Assembly: GCA_005223375.1 (NCBI GenBank)
Contig: RXOD01006048.1
Span: 1-11,485, forward strand
Direction of reading: 5' to 3'
Length of the DNA: 11,485 bases
Source of the DNA: Amoebophrya sp. AT5.2
Taxonomy: Eukaryota; Sar; Dinophyceae; Syndiniales; Amoebophryaceae
The translations under genes and the position numbers were made by a program. This document shows, piece after piece, positions 8,283-11,485 of this stretch; position 1 is the stretch's first letter, and each line of letters opens with the position of its first letter. The notes beneath the pieces were generated by a model. The model saw nothing but the letters and a program-made list of their open reading frames with translations, was not told the DNA's origin and ran no database searches.

Positions 8283-8998
8283 ATGCGGAGGGCAAGGGCC
8301 TTGCTAGGCTAAAACACGTCAGTGTGCTGTGTGCATATTTTTTTTTTAATAATATTTCGATCGTACGAAACTGGAACATACGAGGCGCTCCCGTTAGTTT
8401 GCGACAGCGCACCCGGGGCTGCAGAAAAAACCAAGAACAACCTGCGCTACGGCTACATCAACAGCTGATGTATTGCTACAGTCGCTTTCTCATTTTGTTT
8501 TTTCACTTCCGCCCGTAGTGTTCCGGACTCGATTATTAGCAAAATTTTCCCGCCCGCAACATCTTCCTTCCTTTCATCAAGATTCGAATACCCATGTCGA
8601 CGTGTAGTCTATACCAGCAAAAATCTTCGCAATCGTATCATTTGCTACCATGCGGGAAGATGCACTCCTTCTCCCCATCACCTATGTCTCGCGCAGAGTC
8701 CTCCACGCTGATTCTCCTGCTCCGCACGGCTCTCGGTCTACTTCTTTGATGTTTCAAACTGCCGGTCGCTTCCGGTTTTTTCATTTTCAGTCAGCGCGTG
8801 GACCGCCATACTGAAGCTCCGTAAACTCGCCTACATCGCGTTCGCGGCGGACTGAACTTTTCTTCTTCAGAGGTGCTGGTGGAGCGCACGTGCCGCATGC
8901 GGGCGATCCTTCTCCAGAGGCACTGGTGGAAAAAGGACTTGCCAGCAGCCGTGGACCCCCGCAAGTCCTTTATCAAGGACTCCCGCGGCAAAATTTGA
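8283..8998 (+). CDS. Tentative four-exon gene for an 81-aa basic protein
   Basis: Proposed exons are 8283-8307, 8398-8464, 8795-8820 and 8871-8998, totalling 246 nt with a stop. The introns would be GC-AG (8308-8397), CT-AG flanked by a CAGC direct repeat (8465-8794) and canonical GTAAAC...TTCAG (8821-8870). Every join is in phase, and the protein reads from MRRARALLVC through NNLRYGYINSAW to KSFIKDSRGKI. The last exon has very GC-rich third positions and a good polypyrimidine acceptor. The protein is basic and probably helical, with Trp-Trp near residue 58; I recognise no family. If the last intron is retained, translation stops soon after RKLAYIAFAAD. Doubts: the first exon is only 25 nt, open frames also exist on the opposite strand, and part of the second intron resembles the 3' end of the neighbouring gene in antisense. 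The last two exons are the best supported. Confidence 0.33.
8465..8794 (+). other. Inferred non-canonical CT-AG intron with CAGC direct repeat
   Basis: The codons before it (TAC ATC AAC AGC) would run straight into a TGA. Joining AACAG at 8464 to CGCGTGG at 8795 restores the frame as INSAWT. CAGC is present at both junctions (8462-8465 and 8792-8795), so the exact cut is ambiguous by four bases; the CT...AG choice ends in a normal acceptor after TTTTCAGTCAG. No GT donor upstream of the stop fits. Confidence 0.35.
8664..8820 (-). pseudogene. Decayed copy of the 3' end of the membrane-protein gene
   Basis: On the minus strand this block resembles 9068-9180, the last codons and 3' flank of the downstream membrane-protein gene. 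Shared runs include GTCCACGCGCTGA, GCCGTGCGGA and GGAGAATCA. One gap is exactly 3 nt. Many differences are transitions, some at synonymous positions (GTA GAA GAC against GTG GAG GAC). A 19-nt length difference between the two conserved runs breaks the frame. So it is probably a non-functional duplicate, though an expressed paralogous tail is not excluded. Confidence 0.5.
8933..8977. repeat. Short inverted repeats AAGGACTTGC / GCAAGTCCTT / AAGGACT
   Basis: The perfect 10-bp inverted pair AAGGACTTGC and GCAAGTCCTT is followed, after TATC, by a third partial copy AAGGACT. This allows two alternative hairpins just before the proposed stop codon at 8998. Confidence 0.6.
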
Positions 8999-9023
8999 CT
9001 CAGTATACAACTAACCTCTCTTC

Positions 9024-9087
9024 ACCTCCTGCCGGGCCAATTCCCCCAGCCCTCAACCTCCTGCCGGGCCAACTCTCCCACTGTCGC
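9024..9087. repeat. Two tandem 32-bp units in the 3' flank of the membrane-protein gene
   Basis: Units at 9024-9055 and 9056-9087 both begin ACCTCCTGCCGGGCCAA and diverge towards their ends. They sit in the roughly 90-bp convergent spacer, immediately downstream of the stop codon at 9089 on the minus strand. Confidence 0.85.
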
Positions 9088-9088
9088 C

Positions 9089-10856
9089 TCAGTCTTCTAC
9101 GATGATTCTCCTCCGCACGGCCTTTGGCCTTCGCTTTTGGTTGGTTCCTTTTTCGGGGTGTTTCAGCGCGTGGACGGGCACCTGGGTGAAGTAGGTCGTG
9201 CAGCACGCGACCCACAGCCACACGGTCAGCCCCACCGCGAACAACAAAGACAAGGACACCGTCTCCTGCAGCGTCACCCGCCTCCGCCCCATCCCGCCCT
9301 TCACCATCGTCCGGCCCCACCGACTGGTAAGAGAACTACCTCCATAGCCGTCCGACCCCTCGTCGTCCTCTTGTCTGGGAAACAGCTGCTCGCGACACCA
9401 CTTCTCCGTGGGTGTGTAATTGGGGTCGTGAATCTTCGGCAAGGAAGTAGTGGAGGTGCTAGTGGAGGTTCTTGTCCTCGTCCTCGAGACCGCTGCTGCA
9501 TGAAGACTACTTCTCGCTCTTGAAGAGTCGCTGCCCACCTCGTCCGAGCTGTCCCCAGCCATATCATCTTCGTTTGTGTCCGGTTGTTCGAGATCTACCC
9601 GCTCCCCCCCAAGATCCCCCGACGACTGCTCTTCACGAGGCGACTCTTCCACACGACCGCCGCCGCCAAAAATTTTTCTCACGAACCACGGCCAGGCCGC
9701 GAGCGCGGTGGCGTTGGTCGTGCTGGGGTAGGTGGCCGGGTTCTTCCGGCTCCCGTACATCCTGTTGGCGCCGCTCGGCGGACGATTCACCACGATCTGT
9801 CCATCTCCATCCGGATCCGACCGCCCGGCGGATGATGAACTAGTACCCGGAAGGGGTGCTTGTGCGTCGCGTCGCGTTCGCTTAACTTCCGTACTTCTTG
9901 TTCTTCCGGCAGAGTCTTCTACCTCCTCTGCTTCGCGCTCGCGCACCAACTCCGGGTACAGGGAGCGGCAGAGATCCAGTTTCGGGTCCGGAAACGCCGT
10001 GTTTGAGAGAAACGTCAGCGTGTCCGCGGCGTCGTCCAGATACCTCGAGATTTGCTCCTGGTACGCGGTCTCGTTGTACTTGTTGCGGTACTGGTTCATC
10101 CAGCTGAGCATAGCCTCGTTCGCGTACGCCTCCAGGTCGTACGGAAAGTAGGACCTCGGCACGTAGCTTTAGAAAAGACCCAAAGGTGCTGATTATACTT
10201 TGGAAGATAGTATAAATACAATTTTTTGGCCATCCATCGGCCCCGTCGAGCTCCCCACAGCCCTGCAGGTGCAGGACGAACGAACTAAGTTAGTAGGCCG
10301 TCGGAGGGTTGAAATTGATCGCCCGAGTTCTGAGAATAGGCGGGACCTGCTGGGGGTTCTTAAGGGGGGAACGGCGCCCCCCGTCACGATCCCGTCCTTT
10401 TGGGACTCTCCTGGACCGCTCCCCGCATTCGAATCTGGCCTTATAAGAGGGGCGCCTAGTATGCCCCCCCGAAGGGATCGGAGGGGCTCACAGCATCGGA
10501 GGCCAGAAGAGCTTCCCCCTCGCCGCACACCGAGCAGGGGCGACCTCTGCCAACAGCCTCCGCAGAGAACCGACGACGGCGACGGTGCCTCCTCGGCTCG
10601 AACGATAGGGCCCAAAAAATCCAATGAGGAGGCCACGGCCAGAATAAATTAGAAATTTTTTATAGCACCATCCATCGTTGCGCTTGCGAAGTATCTGGGC
10701 ACCTTTGGGTCCCTAATAGGTGCGGCGGCCCTCGAACACCTCCTCGGCCTCTGTGGAGTTCAGCGCCTGTCGCCCGAGCTCCTCGGGAACGGGCAGGTGC
10801 ATGAAGAACTGCGCCCTCGTAAAAAGAACAGGGAGAAACAGAACAAAAACAAGCAT
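9089..10856 (-). CDS. Signal-peptide, single-pass membrane protein, two exons, 404 aa
   Basis: Exon 1 is 10856-10720 and exon 2 is 10166-9089, separated by an inverted-repeat intron. Exon 1 starts with a hydrophobic signal peptide (MLVFVLFLPVLFTRA). It continues through HLPVPEELGRQ and joins in phase as EGRRTYVPRSYFPYD. Residues 48-130 form a likely folded domain with Tyr, Asn and acidic residues. Residues 130-295 are low complexity, with acidic/Ser runs and an Arg-Thr-Ser repeat. One transmembrane helix lies at 348-372 (SLLFAVGLTVWLWVACC), followed by a basic 32-residue tail. The predicted topology is type I, with the N-terminal part in the ER lumen or outside; NST, NET, NAT and NYT sequons fit this. 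I recognise no family. Exon 2 alone has no ATG before residue 65, which supports an upstream exon. A TATATA lies about 21 nt before the ATG. The gene converges with the plus-strand gene ending at 8998. Confidence 0.65.
10167..10719 (-). mobile_element. 553-bp introner-like intron with terminal inverted repeats
   Basis: It interrupts the membrane-protein gene. Its ends carry a perfect 13-bp inverted repeat, GACCCAAAGGTGC at 10177-10189 and its complement at 10699-10711. Similarity continues imperfectly to about 30 bp (ATACTT and AAG shared). CTA is directly repeated at the two junctions, like a small target-site duplication. The cut is therefore ambiguous by three bases; the CT...AG form ends TTTTCTAAAG. 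No GT donor in exon 1 gives the right phase. The interior is GC-rich and keeps one long frame open on each strand (150 and 147 codons), neither with a recognisable domain. It most resembles a non-autonomous DNA transposon acting as an intron. Confidence 0.65.
10220..10677. repeat. Internal direct repeat near both ends of the intron
   Basis: AATTTTTT followed by CCATCCATCG occurs at about 10220-10239 and again at about 10653-10677, in the same orientation. TTTTTTGGCC near 10223 is also roughly complementary to GGGCCCAAAAAA near 10609. These sit inside the terminal inverted repeats and give the element a nested structure. Confidence 0.6.
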
Positions 10857-11485
10857 CGCATACTTGTACTCTACTCTATATAGCAAAAGTAAGTACTACA
10901 TGGCGCTGCGCGCCCCTGTGCTAGTTCGTCATGATTCCTCAGACGACTGCGTCATGATTGGACAAAAACAAAACCATGTAGAGATAGGTATTACGTGACT
11001 GTGACATGGCAGCCATAAAAGTTTAATTTGTCAGACGCATCTTTCTCTTTGTCGCTCTATCACAGTAGCCACGTCAAGTCTGTGAGGATTGTTGTGAATA
11101 AATTGATTCTAGTTCTACCCTTTCGCTTTTGCACTGGGTGTCTCCATCTTCTTGTAAGGCAGGTGCATGCATGGTGAGTCTGTCCAGTGTGTGTGTGAAT
11201 AAGCTGCCCCTGCTATTCTCTCACCCGTCACCCAAAGAAAAAGACGTTTCAAGAGAAAAAACACTTTCATTTTTCACGATACTCATGCTTTCTCTTTTTC
11301 CATGCTCCTCCCGCCTCCTTCGATTTTCTCGTATTTGCCGGCAAGGAAAACTAATGTAATCTGACACTCAAGAAAAAACGACACCGACAGCTTCGAACAC
11401 TGTAGAGCATTACTGACGCCTGGACCTTGGTAAGGTACGTGACCGCCTCCCTCGGCGCTACCTTGGATGGATGGAGGTTTGCGGC
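10857..11485. other. Upstream region without a confident gene
   Basis: This holds the presumed promoter of the membrane-protein gene and AT-rich spacer. CGTCATGATT is repeated at 10927-10936 and 10950-10959. The last 80 bases are GC-richer and open in frames on both strands (plus: LDLGKVRDRLPRRYLGWMEV). A donor-like GGTAAGG at about 11429 could mark the edge of a gene continuing beyond the window, but strand and frame cannot be decided. Confidence 0.45.
10877..10882 (-). promoter_or_regulatory. TATATA upstream of the membrane-protein gene
   Basis: On the minus strand the sequence reads CTATATAGAG about 21 nt before the ATG at 10856. It could be a core promoter element with a very short leader, or an AG-rich trans-splice acceptor region if the organism uses a spliced leader. 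Both are guesses from position. Confidence 0.2.

Noticed and set aside
8791..8991. Minus-strand frame opposite the last exon of the plus-strand gene
   Set aside because: It has no ATG-led start with a plausible domain and no supported splice signals. Third-position GC cannot separate the strands here, so this is a weak rejection.
1..11485. CRISPR array, rRNA, bacterial operon or prophage features
   Set aside because: No regularly spaced repeats, no recognisable rRNA core sequence, and no ribosome-binding-site-led compact gene runs; the intron-containing genes point to a eukaryote.

Overview
This window looks like nuclear DNA from a gene-dense, GC-rich protist. The longest open frames code for a eukaryotic-type ABCD half-transporter, an F-box-like protein and a signal-peptide membrane protein. 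Several genes only become continuous when short introns are removed. Two of the inferred introns do not fit GT-AG; they fit CT-AG ends flanked by short direct repeats, and one of them carries terminal inverted repeats. Mobile, non-canonical 'introner' introns are known from some protists, including the parasitic dinoflagellate Amoebophrya, so an alveolate/dinoflagellate-like source is my best guess. That guess is an inference; no marker gene here proves it.

Layout: 1-414 has no supported gene. 415-2016 (minus) is a 533-aa F-box-like protein with a tandem 36-residue repeat. 2017-2777 is intergenic. 2778-6991 (minus, two exons) is a 1329-aa ABCD-type half ABC transporter, about twice the usual length because of low-complexity inserts; its NBD motifs are intact once a canonical 224-bp intron is removed. 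6992-7762 is a spacer with a TG microsatellite. 7763-8218 (minus) is a 151-aa basic protein with a mitochondrial-type presequence. 8283-8998 (plus) is a tentative four-exon gene for an 81-aa basic protein, with GC-AG, CT-AG and GT-AG introns in turn. 9089-10856 (minus, two exons) is a 404-aa signal-peptide, single-pass membrane protein, interrupted by a 553-bp intron bounded by inverted repeats. 10857-11485 has no confident gene.

The genes do not form an obvious pathway and this is not an operon. The most interesting material is structural: the transposon-like intron at 10167-10719, a second intron with the same CT-AG/direct-repeat signature at 8465-8794, a decayed copy of the 3' end of the membrane-protein gene lying inside that second intron, and a 124-bp fold-back palindrome inside the transporter reading frame. 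All exon joins were inferred by eye from phase and splice signals and have no transcript support.
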